Part shown: in pieces, positions 55,427-63,251 of the stretch
Position numbering within the stretch: position 1 is the stretch's first letter
Layout of the letters: the number at the start of each line of letters is the position of its first letter
NCBI RefSeq assembly: GCF_014145635.1
Contig: NZ_JACHTC010000001.1
Span: forward strand, 62,001 to 126,000
Direction of reading: 5' to 3'
Source: Myroides sp. WP-1
Lineage (GTDB): Bacteria > Bacteroidota > Bacteroidia > Flavobacteriales > Flavobacteriaceae
DNA: 64,000 nt
Notes under the pieces: generated by a model
The model's database searches: none
Seen by the model: only the letters and a program-made list of their open reading frames with translations
Told to the model about the DNA's origin: nothing
Made by a program: the position numbers and the translations under genes

Positions 55427-55757
55427 GACAGTGCACCTAATTAGATATTCATATTATGAGCACTTTTAAAACAAATAACTATCTAAGTCAAATATAAAAG
55501 CCTGTAAACTCATTAAATTTACAGGCTTTTGTTTCGTTTTGAAACCTTTATAAGGTAATTATTCTAATTATGTTGTGGAGAAAGAGGGTTAGCCTCTTTT
55601 ATGTCGTATGCTTTATAAATAGGGATGTTCACTTTTTTGAATTGTAGTGAGCACCTTATCACGAATGTTTTATGCTATGATTGGAATCGTTTGATTCAAG
55701 CGTAAAGTTAATAATTATTTGTAATTAAAAAATTTACTAAAATACAATAATACTTCT
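55427..55757. other. Intergenic region after the relaxase
   Basis: 331 bp without a gene. It holds the terminator at 55497-55530; otherwise AT-rich sequence before the minus-strand DUF2971 gene end. Confidence 0.5.
55497..55530. terminator. Terminator after the relaxase gene
   Basis: AAAAGCCTGTAAA (55497-55509) and TTTACAGGCTTTT (55518-55530), a perfect 13 bp stem with A and T runs. Confidence 0.88.
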
Positions 55758-56738
55758 CTATAGTTTTTTGTTTGTATTTAATTCTTCAAGATAGACTCCA
55801 CTACCTGCAATATCATTTATTATCATTTCTTGAATTGACAATTGGTATTGATCTGGCAATCTTTTTGCTATTTTTAACTCTTGAATATCATAGCCTAAAG
55901 TTGCAAATAACTTTAATACTGTATATCTGTTTTTTGGTGTTGATTTACAACCAAAAATTATTTCACGTATTGATTTTCTATTTATTTTTAAAAGACCCTG
56001 TTCTTGATTTATTAAACGAATCTCATTTTCGTATTCCCATTTCGAATATTTATTACTAAGTATTTCAAATTTAAGATTATCAAGCTCTTCTAATGAATAA
56101 TCAAATATCTTAATTGGATTATCAGAATACTTTACCTTTAATACATCTAGTTTTTTATCATTATCAAGAGTCAAATTATTATCAATTTGGTATTTTACAC
56201 ATAAACCTTTATGATTATCAGCATAATGTCCCCACATCAGAGGACAATCTGGCGATTTTGAACCACAAGAAATCCCTAATTTCTCATTATCTATAGTTAA
56301 AAATATATAATCATAATACATTTTTTCCTGAAGAAAAACTCTGTTTTTGATTATTAAATTGTCAAAATTACTTTTTTTGGAATAAAATGCTGATAGCTCT
56401 ATAATTTTATCATTAATACTATTCATTTCATATGTATATAGATCTTCTCTAAACAGATCTAAATCATTATAGACAAAAAGTGCATGAATATAACTATCAA
56501 ATTTTTCTTTATTAATTGGGTTTGAAAAAACATATTCTTCAAAGACCTTTACTTTTGCCTTAATATAAGTAAAAAACACTCTAAGTTTATCAATATCGCT
56601 GGTTAAAACAATTCTTGGATAACTATCAAAAGGATCGTTAAAATTCCTAGGGTTAGAAAAATATAGCTCATTATTAATAATTGAACTATATAAATTTTGA
56701 TTTATAGTATAATATTTATAGAAGTATTTTAAACTCAT
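55758..56738 (-). CDS. DUF2971 domain protein
   Basis: 326 residues. The DUF2971 opening is YYTINQNLYSSIINNELYFS with NPRNFNDPFDS (residues 10-40). The centre contains CGSKSPDCPLMWGHYADNHK (about 165-185), the family hallmark (MWGHYAdnHkG). The C-terminal part has KWEYENEIRLINQ and REIIFGC. Function is unknown; DUF2971 proteins occur often in defence islands. It lies 190 bp downstream of a DUF4062 gene on the same strand, and both are near a defence-type reverse transcriptase. Confidence 0.85.
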   Translation of the reverse strand: MSLKYFYKYYTINQNLYSSIINNELYFSNPRNFNDPFDSYPRIVLTSDIDKLRVFFTYIKAKVKVFEEYVFSNPINKEKFDSYIHALFVYNDLDLFREDLYTYEMNSINDKIIELSAFYSKKSNFDNLIIKNRVFLQEKMYYDYIFLTIDNEKLGISCGSKSPDCPLMWGHYADNHKGLCVKYQIDNNLTLDNDKKLDVLKVKYSDNPIKIFDYSLEELDNLKFEILSNKYSKWEYENEIRLINQEQGLLKINRKSIREIIFGCKSTPKNRYTVLKLFATLGYDIQELKIAKRLPDQYQLSIQEMIINDIAGSGVYLEELNTNKKL

Positions 56739-56929
56739 TTTAGTTAATTTATATTTCTTAACTCATTCTTGTTCTAGGCAAATCTAAATTTAGGTCGAAA
56801 CCATTTTCAGTAATTAAAATTTCAGGCATTATATTTTGTTTTTTTGAAATTAAGTAATACAAAAGAAGCACAGAATGTATCAGTTGAAACGGTTGAACTC
56901 CGTTTTTGGTAATACCTTATTATGTGATG

Positions 56930-57985
56930 TTATTTTTTTATTGCTCTTAATCTAGTCATTACTTCATCACCATAAGACGTAAGACTCCAATATGTGCCTG
57001 AATCTTTAATGCTTCTGTTTTTTGAGCTTTTATTTATCAGTCCTAATGCTCTAAATTGAACTATGATTGTTTGAAAATCTTTATCAGAAACATTAAAGTC
57101 AAAGAAATTTCCTGTTTTTGCTATTTTAGGTTCATTAATGAATGTCTCTCGAACTTCTTTTAAAGAAAATTTATTTAATTCTGATTTCAAGAGATTTGTC
57201 GATGCATCATCCATCATACTTGGTGAAAGCCAGTAAAAAATTTCGTCCCAAGTAGTTGTAAAAAATCTCTTGTAAAGTTTAGCTTCATATCTTGAAGTTC
57301 CATATTTAATTAAAACTTCAATTTTCAATTCATCATCTGCTTGCGATAATTGTGAAGTTCCTTCAGGAGCATTGGTTCGTGATTCTTTCAGTTTTGTTTC
57401 AAGTTCTTCAATTTGTTTTTTAAGTTTTAAGATTTCAAGATTTGCTTCTGTACTCGTGGTAACATTTCCTTTTATCCACCCTATTCCAGGATATTTTTTT
57501 TGCAAACTAATTAAACTTCGACTTACTACAGAACCAAGCTCTTGCGGTGTTGACCAATATTTACACATTTTTTTTTGTGCTAAATTTCGGAATTCATTTA
57601 ATTGTTTTTGACCATCTTCAGTCTTTTCTGTGTTTTTCTTAGGTAATGATTCTGGGTCTTTATGTAAAAATGCAATGACTGGTTTACCTGTCTCAATTGC
57701 ATATCTATATTCCATTTCAGTATAGCTTAATCCTGTTTCACCTAAAGAACCATATCTACCTGCAATAACAACAATATAATAATCACAATCATCAATAACT
57801 CCCCTAATCAAACTCCATTGGTCATCATTAGATGCTGGAAATAATTCCATTCCAGCCGGAATACAATCTAGTTCCAATAACGCTTGCATTATTTCTTGTC
57901 TTTCTTCTAATAAATCTATATATGTCGAGCTAACAAAAACTTGGTATTTTTCTGCATAATATTTGGGAATAATATCACATAACAT
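56930..57985 (-). CDS. DUF4062 (TIR/SLOG-like) protein, probable defence component
   Basis: 351 residues. The N-terminal DUF4062 domain (about 12-100) is clear: KYQVFVSSTYIDLLEERQEI, MELFPASNDDQWSLI, CDYYIVVIAGRYGSLG and SYTEMEYRYAIETGKPVIAF. A coiled coil follows at about 178-205. The C-terminal third ends in a winged-helix-like part (SGTYWSLTSYGDEVMTRL). DUF4062 domains are related to TIR-like nucleotide-processing folds and occur in anti-phage and NLR-like proteins. Activity here is not known. Together with DUF2971 and the reverse transcriptase it forms a 4 kb minus-strand cluster. Confidence 0.82.
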   Translation of the reverse strand: MLCDIIPKYYAEKYQVFVSSTYIDLLEERQEIMQALLELDCIPAGMELFPASNDDQWSLIRGVIDDCDYYIVVIAGRYGSLGETGLSYTEMEYRYAIETGKPVIAFLHKDPESLPKKNTEKTEDGQKQLNEFRNLAQKKMCKYWSTPQELGSVVSRSLISLQKKYPGIGWIKGNVTTSTEANLEILKLKKQIEELETKLKESRTNAPEGTSQLSQADDELKIEVLIKYGTSRYEAKLYKRFFTTTWDEIFYWLSPSMMDDASTNLLKSELNKFSLKEVRETFINEPKIAKTGNFFDFNVSDKDFQTIIVQFRALGLINKSSKNRSIKDSGTYWSLTSYGDEVMTRLRAIKK

Positions 57986-58167
57986 TTTAAGGTTTTGCGA
58001 AGTGGTCTTAAATTGAAAGCAAAAGTTTCAATTTAGCACAACTTAGAACAAAAGCATATTATTAAATTAAAAAAAATCAAAATAATCGACTTTTGTGGGA
58101 TATAAAATTAAGCTTTAATCTTAAGAAAAAACTAGTCATTTTGCAAAACGCTTGTTGTGGACCATGC

Positions 58168-59706
58168 TTATTTTTTAATGAGTTCATCTAGTTTTTTCCA
58201 ATGATTTTTTAATTGTTTTTTAATTTTATTATTTATCATTGTATTTGAAGCTTTATAGGCATAAGACAAAAAATTACCCCAATCAAAAAACTCTGATTTT
58301 TTAAATTGATTTGTAGTTTTATCTAATATCCATTTCCTTTTCCTTTGAGCTCCTTTATATGAAAATTTCATTAAGAGTCTACGTTTAAAAATTTCACCTT
58401 TATTTTTGTTGAATTTTCTATTAGAATGCTTTTTAGCCTTTATTACACTTTTTTTCATTTTTCGATAGTAACCAGCTAAACTAGCAGAGCGTATTAAAAC
58501 AGTTTCACCATCAAACTCAAAACCTAAATAAATAAAATTTCTATTCCAATTGGTTGATAGGTTAAATTCTTGACCACATTGCAATCTTTCATTTTCTCTT
58601 TTAAAATGAAAGATTTGAGTTTTTGTTTTTTGAATTTCAAGTTTATACTCCGTAATTTTTTCATACATTAATTTCTCTATATCACTTTTCTCTGATTTTG
58701 GACATACTATAATCATATCATCTGAATACCTTCTATAAATCCCTCTATCGGATATATAGTCACTAATATATTTGTCAAATTCTAATAAATAAATATTGGC
58801 TAAAGTAGAGCTGATAGGAGAGCCTTGAGGAATACCGAAAGTACGATCCTTTAGAATTCCATTGACAAGTATTTTTTTTGAATTTTTGAGTAATTCATTT
58901 TTATTTTTAAGAAACTCTTCTTTTGTACAAAATGCAATAGCTTCTTGAGAACGCATAAATTTTATTTGTGATATTTCTCCTCTTTTAATTAAAGAATATT
59001 TGCCTGACTTCCCTCGTTTTTGTATAAATATTTGATTTTTAAATTTTTCAAACAAGTCGACAATATCAACATAACTAAATCTAGTAATGTTTTTGAAAAC
59101 ATTAAAATGATCCTCAGGGAGTTTTTCAACTGTTAAAACCTTCATCCAAGCGTCACGTAGTATTTTATGATCTAGGTTATCAAAAAAACTTTTAATGTCA
59201 AAAGCTATAACTACAAAATCTTTTTCTTTATATTCCGAAATATATTTGAAAACATCGTTTGCAAAATCAATATTACATTTATTTGGACCGTCAATTTTTG
59301 AATCATCAATTGGAACTGATCGATATGCATTTATAACTTCATTTAAACCATTTAACTTTATTTTTTCCTCATATTTATCAGAAAGTAATTTTGAATAATA
59401 GCTAAATATCAATGAATCTAAATGACTTGCATAATAAAGTTGTCTGTCTTTAATTCCTGATTTTCTACTATTATTTTTACCATTAACAATTGTCTTGTTT
59501 AACAGGCCATGATCAAGATCGTATTCTTTACGAAATTTTCGAACTTTTGTAGTTTTATGGATAAATGGTAAGAAACTATGCTTTGCAATATTTTCTTTTG
59601 ATGTCACATATTTTTCTATCCACTTGAAGCGATCATTATTTTTTAATGGCAATCCAATGTGAGGATATTTTTTGACTTTGTACCAATCTTTTTTTTGTCT
59701 ATCCAT
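58168..59706 (-). CDS. Defence-type reverse transcriptase (DRT/UG group, DRT2- or DRT9-like)
   Basis: About 512 residues from MDRQKKDWYKVKKYP (ATG at 59706); an upstream start is not conserved. The opening WYK..YPHIGLPL, then AKHSFLPFIHKTTK and YYASHLDSLIFSYYSK match defence-associated reverse transcriptases of the UG group. RT motifs are AFDIKSFFDNLDH (first Asp), GIPQGSPISSTLANIYL and RYSDDMIIVCP (catalytic YSDD at about 327). There is no maturase, integrase or retron-type partner. The DRT2 class makes repetitive cDNA from an RNA encoded just upstream; a structured segment lies in that position here (59742-59813). Class assignment needs a tree. Confidence 0.82.
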   Translation of the reverse strand: MDRQKKDWYKVKKYPHIGLPLKNNDRFKWIEKYVTSKENIAKHSFLPFIHKTTKVRKFRKEYDLDHGLLNKTIVNGKNNSRKSGIKDRQLYYASHLDSLIFSYYSKLLSDKYEEKIKLNGLNEVINAYRSVPIDDSKIDGPNKCNIDFANDVFKYISEYKEKDFVVIAFDIKSFFDNLDHKILRDAWMKVLTVEKLPEDHFNVFKNITRFSYVDIVDLFEKFKNQIFIQKRGKSGKYSLIKRGEISQIKFMRSQEAIAFCTKEEFLKNKNELLKNSKKILVNGILKDRTFGIPQGSPISSTLANIYLLEFDKYISDYISDRGIYRRYSDDMIIVCPKSEKSDIEKLMYEKITEYKLEIQKTKTQIFHFKRENERLQCGQEFNLSTNWNRNFIYLGFEFDGETVLIRSASLAGYYRKMKKSVIKAKKHSNRKFNKNKGEIFKRRLLMKFSYKGAQRKRKWILDKTTNQFKKSEFFDWGNFLSYAYKASNTMINNKIKKQLKNHWKKLDELIKK

Positions 59707-59741
59707 AATTGTAATAAAAATGTAGGAAGAGGAGACCAACA

Positions 59742-59813
59742 CGAGGCAGTGCTTTTACAAGTTAAATAACAAGTGAAGAATGCATGCTCTTTCGGTACTT
59801 ATGTACCGCCTCG
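59742..59813 (-). ncRNA. Candidate template RNA upstream of the reverse transcriptase
   Basis: On the minus strand, between 36 and 107 bases before the RT start, CGAGGC (59813-59808) pairs with GCCTCG (59747-59742) around a tight hairpin GGTAC-ATAA-GTACC (59807-59794). In DRT2 and DRT9 loci the RNA used by the enzyme lies directly upstream of the gene. The position and structure fit, but the ends of this RNA cannot be fixed and the sequence was not compared with a known model. Confidence 0.4.
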
Positions 59814-59870
59814 ATTCAAGTTGGGTTGCAAATAATTGTTGTATCTTTACATCTAAATCCATTACTGAAA

Positions 59871-60002
59871 ATGAAAATAAATCGTCAATCAACATTAAAG
59901 GTATTCTCCAAGGCTTTTATGCTCCTGGTTCTTACATTTCTGTCATCGGGTGGTGATATTTCTTCACTTATCCCTTGCTTTTGTAAAATTCCTTTACCTT
60001 AA
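59871..60002 (+). CDS. Short hydrophobic peptide (43 aa), possible truncated gene
   Basis: MKINRQSTLKVFSKAFMLLV begins a peptide with one hydrophobic segment and a Cys-containing end (PCFCKIPLP). A Bacteroidota-like promoter precedes it: TTG near 59821 and TATCTTTA at 59842-59849, an 18 bp spacer, with the RNA start expected about 15 bp before the ATG. It lies opposite the leader of the reverse transcriptase. The opening resembles small conjugation proteins; a truncated tra gene or a small toxic peptide are both possible. Confidence 0.4.
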   Translation: MKINRQSTLKVFSKAFMLLVLTFLSSGGDISSLIPCFCKIPLP

Positions 60003-61112
60003 CAGCTTTTAATGTTAAGCTAGATAATATCTATTCCTTGAAACGCATTCCTCAGCTCTCCTCAATCCTACATAATTTTGTTTAATATAATGATTTTCGC
60101 ATAATCTTAGTGTATTGCTTATAACATCTTTTTTACGAAGAATATAACTATCCGTTTCGTGAAAAAATTTTATAGTGACATTTCATAAAATGAACATTTT
60201 TACTAATCGTTTTTACATAAATAAAATACTTAAAAAGAATAGTTTCTTGTATAACGAAGTAATTTAATTCACAACTGACTTGTGTAAATAAAAATGGCGA
60301 TATAAGATCAGCACATCCTTACTTGTTATATGTCCAACTTATCGTATTCAACAACATTCAATTTGAATCTTATAATTCGTACCCAAACATACAAAACAAT
60401 TCTCAATATGAGATATAAAAATTCGTAAACTCCTCAATATTTTGAGTCTACTTACTATTTAAGCAAAAAACTAGTGACTTCGGAGTAGTTTTCTAGCCCT
60501 CTGCAAGAGCAAGTCGTTTTGATGGTATGAACGCGGTTTCGAGTGCCTCAAAACATAACTTGCTGTGATCTTTCGATTAGTAAATTCACCAATTTTACAA
60601 AGTAAAATTTATAGTGATTTCATGATATAAAATCACCCACTATTTAACACTAAAGTGCCAAGTGTAACCTTAAAATGCCATTTAAAGTTTTCAAACTGTA
60701 TATATACTTTCTTTGTCGTAAGATAGTAAAGTAAGTTTTGCAATTGTCTTTTAAATAGCGCTTTAAAGCTTTTTTAAAATGATTTTTCAGTAAAAAATTA
60801 AAAGCGTAAAGTTTGAAAACGATAAAACAGTTTTTACGGTTTATGATTTTTAAAAGAACCTGTCTACAAGGTTGTAAAAAAACGAAGAAGCTAAAGTTTA
60901 AAGTAAACATTGTTTTTGTAAAGTAAGAAACATCATTTTGAATAAACTCAGTTTATTGATAAATAGTACTTGTTTAAAACAAGGTTCAAAATACTACTGT
61001 AACGAAGCAGTGAATCATGTATTACTTAGTTAAAACAAAACGCTATGTTTTAAACGATCTAAAACTTACAACTATCCATAATGTAATATGTAACCCTTAA
61101 AAAATGTACAAT
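60003..61112. other. Non-coding region before the tra operon
   Basis: About 1.1 kb without a convincing gene. The frame on the minus strand at 60650-60910 has hydrophobic low-complexity translation and is rejected. Structured elements are the hairpin at 60508-60564, GTGATTT/AAATCAC (60614-60635) and two near-identical 10-mers (TAAAGTGCCA 60651-60660, TAAAATGCCA 60671-60680). This looks like the control region of the ParA/tra operon. Confidence 0.5.
60508..60564. repeat. Imperfect inverted repeat before the tra operon
   Basis: Left arm AGCAAGTCGTTTTGA (60508-60522) and right arm TCAAAACATAACTTGCT (60548-60564) pair over 13-14 bases with a short bulge. The loop contains GAACGCGGTTTCGAGT, which is itself GC-rich. 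It is a candidate oriT, regulatory or recombination site of the element; function not shown. Confidence 0.5.
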
Positions 61113-61880
61113 ATGGAAACAGTAAAACAACCTTTAAAAATTAGCTTTTATACACAAAAAGGCGGAGTAGGTAAATCTACTTTAACAACACTCTTAGCTA
61201 GTCAGTTACATTATCGATTAGGCTATAATGTTCTTGTTATGGATTGTGATTTTCCTCAGAACAGTTTAGTTAATATGCGAGAGCGTGATAAGGATAGTAT
61301 CATGCAAAATGAATATTACAAACAAGCTGCTATTAGGCAGTTTCAAACATTAAAAAGAAAAGCTTACTCGATTATTAAGTGCAAGGTTGAAGATGCTTTA
61401 GATGTTGCTGAGGCTACTATGGAAGAATTAGATCAAACTTTTGACGTAGTATTTTTTGATTTGCCAGGAACAGCTAACACCAAAGGAGTATTATCTACTT
61501 TAAATCAGATGGATTACATCTTTAGTCCGATAATAGCAGATCGATTAGTTGTAGAGAGCACGTTAGGTTTTACCAAAGCTTTTGTAGAATTACCAAAAAG
61601 TAAAGAGAATTCCATTAAACAAGAACTATGGCTTTTTTGGAACCAAGTGGACGCAAGGGAAAAGACGGAACTATATAATAGCTATGAAGCAGTCATTAAA
61701 CAGTTGGATATTCCCATTATGCAGTCGAGGATCAAAGACAGTAAACGCTTTAGAAAAGAAACAGAAGCTAAAGGCAAATATGTATTTCGATCAAGTCTAT
61801 TACCTGCGGATAAAAGCCTTATGAAGGCTACGAATTTATCAGATTTTGCTGATGAGTTTTTACGTATTACTAATCTTTAA
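61113..61880 (+). CDS. TraA, ParA-family ATPase of the conjugative element
   Basis: About 256 residues from METVKQPLKISFYT (an upstream ATG at 61104 also exists). Deviant Walker A KGGVGKSTLTTLL, then VMDCDFPQNSLVNMRERD and the Walker B-like VVFFDLPGTANTKG. The C-terminal part has SRIKDSKRFRKETE. TraA of Bacteroidota conjugative elements resembles ParA and is the first gene of the tra operon. It is followed with 12 bp spacing by two DUF3408 genes and a membrane protein. Confidence 0.9.
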   Translation: METVKQPLKISFYTQKGGVGKSTLTTLLASQLHYRLGYNVLVMDCDFPQNSLVNMRERDKDSIMQNEYYKQAAIRQFQTLKRKAYSIIKCKVEDALDVAEATMEELDQTFDVVFFDLPGTANTKGVLSTLNQMDYIFSPIIADRLVVESTLGFTKAFVELPKSKENSIKQELWLFWNQVDAREKTELYNSYEAVIKQLDIPIMQSRIKDSKRFRKETEAKGKYVFRSSLLPADKSLMKATNLSDFADEFLRITNL

Positions 61881-61892
61881 TCCTTACATGCA

Positions 61893-62324
61893 ATGAAAGA
61901 ACAAAATACATCAAAAAAGGATATTCAAAATGAGTTACTTGATGAAGACTATTTAATGAATATTATGAGTGGTGATATAGAGGTTAAGTCTGCAAAACAA
62001 GTTAAACCTATTGTAGAAGAAATAGAAGAACCAATAATCCAAAAACAAGTACCACAGACAAAAGAGAAGAAACTAAAGAAAGAAGCGTCAATTACTAAAT
62101 ACCAAGAACTCTTTTTGATTAATGACTTTCCTTCAACAAGGGCAGGGAAGGTAGTTTATATACGACCAGAGTACCACGAAGTATTACTTCGTATAACGCA
62201 ATTAGCTAAAGAAGAGAAAACTACGCTGTATTCTTATTTAGACAATATTTTAAAGCAACATCTACAAGATTACGGCCAAGTGATTACCCAATATTTTAAT
62301 GACAAATTCAAACCTATTTTATAA
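61893..62324 (+). CDS. DUF3408 (TraB-like) protein
   Basis: 143 residues. An acidic and basic N-terminal region, then the DUF3408 domain at about 75-143: VVYIRPEYHEVLLRITQLAK, LYSYLDNILKQHLQDYG. Companion of ParA in the tra operon of Bacteroidota elements; may help segregation or transfer. The start of the next gene overlaps its stop by one base. Confidence 0.88.
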   Translation: MKEQNTSKKDIQNELLDEDYLMNIMSGDIEVKSAKQVKPIVEEIEEPIIQKQVPQTKEKKLKKEASITKYQELFLINDFPSTRAGKVVYIRPEYHEVLLRITQLAKEEKTTLYSYLDNILKQHLQDYGQVITQYFNDKFKPIL

Positions 62325-62611
62325 TGAGAAAATTTAAACACTTTAGAAAATTTGCTCCAGTACAAGTTACTAAAAGCAAAGAGAATTATGTTGATACTTT
62401 TTTAAAAGAAACATCAACCAGAACCAGAGATGGAAAAACGGTTTACATCCGACCAGAGTTTCATGAAAAACTCACTCGTATTGTTCAGGTAATAGGAGAG
62501 GACAAGGTTTCTATTTATGCCTATTTAGATAATTTACTTGAGCATCACTTTGAGGAGTTTTCACAGACGATTGTAGAAAAGTTTAACCAGAAGTATAAAC
62601 CTATCTTTTAA
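62324..62611 (+). CDS. DUF3408 (TraC-like) protein
   Basis: 95 residues. Paralogue of the previous gene: TVYIRPEFHEKLTRIVQVIG, IYAYLDNLLEHHFEEFSQTI, ending NQKYKPIF, where the neighbour ends NDKFKPIL. The shorter N-terminus lacks the acidic region. Start overlaps the preceding stop by one base, so translation is coupled. Confidence 0.88.
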   Translation: MRKFKHFRKFAPVQVTKSKENYVDTFLKETSTRTRDGKTVYIRPEFHEKLTRIVQVIGEDKVSIYAYLDNLLEHHFEEFSQTIVEKFNQKYKPIF

Positions 62612-62614
62612 TCT

Positions 62615-63121
62615 ATGGAAATAGTTATCATAATCAGTCTTGTACTTGTTATCACTCTTCTGTTATTAGATAAAAATAAAACTAGTATACAAGAGAACCA
62701 ATCTAAAACAGAAGAGTTACTTTTTAAACAAGATATCCCTGTTAGTATTATAGGAGAAAGTAAACCAGTTGTTTTAAAGCTATCTCTAACGAGTCAAACA
62801 GAAGGTGAACTTGATTTAGAAGAGGAAGAAAAGGAACTAAGTAAGAATTTAGAACCTTTAGATAATGAGTTTACTGAGCGAGTCAGTATGGATGAACTTA
62901 ATGGATTTGTTAGATCTATCGAAGAGAAAATAATCAATGAGACTACAGTAAAGACAGCTCAAAAAATTGAAGGATCAGAGTTATTGGAACTACTCCAACA
63001 AGCACTACCTGATTCAGCTAAAATTATAGCAAAGCTATTAGACCAGTCATTGAGCGCAAAATCACCAAAAAAGGAAGAAGTAATAGATAATGAAGATTTT
63101 AATATTAATGATTTTGTGTAA
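62615..63121 (+). CDS. TraD-like small membrane protein
   Basis: 168 residues. A single N-terminal membrane helix (IVIIISLVLVITLLLLD), then a Glu/Lys-rich soluble part containing a helical segment (SELLELLQQALPDSAKIIAK) and an acidic end. No family is recognised with confidence; position after two DUF3408 genes matches traD in Bacteroidota elements. The operon stops here with a strong terminator, whereas in complete elements further tra genes follow. Confidence 0.65.
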   Translation: MEIVIIISLVLVITLLLLDKNKTSIQENQSKTEELLFKQDIPVSIIGESKPVVLKLSLTSQTEGELDLEEEEKELSKNLEPLDNEFTERVSMDELNGFVRSIEEKIINETTVKTAQKIEGSELLELLQQALPDSAKIIAKLLDQSLSAKSPKKEEVIDNEDFNINDFV

Positions 63122-63129
63122 AGAAGCCT

Positions 63130-63163
63130 AAAGGCGTTATAGTAAAACATACTTAACGCCTTT
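63130..63163. terminator. Terminator after the short tra operon
   Basis: AAAGGCGTTA (63130-63139) and TAACGCCTTT (63154-63163) form a 10 bp stem, then TATTTTATT. It separates the tra genes from the convergent nucleotidyltransferase gene. Confidence 0.85.
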
Positions 63164-63251
63164 TATTTTATTGTAAATTCGAAACGATATGAAAGTTATA
63201 AAAAAGAGTAATATAGCATAGTTTTATGCTACAAAATATTCACCTATTTTG

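Noticed and set aside
58168-59706. Group II intron or retron reverse transcriptase
   Set aside because: No maturase or HNH domain, no intron ends, and the opening and motifs fit the DRT/UG group.
60650-60910. Minus-strand frame of 86 codons before the tra operon
   Set aside because: Translation is Phe/Leu/Lys/Asn-rich low complexity and overlaps repeats; no homology features or start signals.
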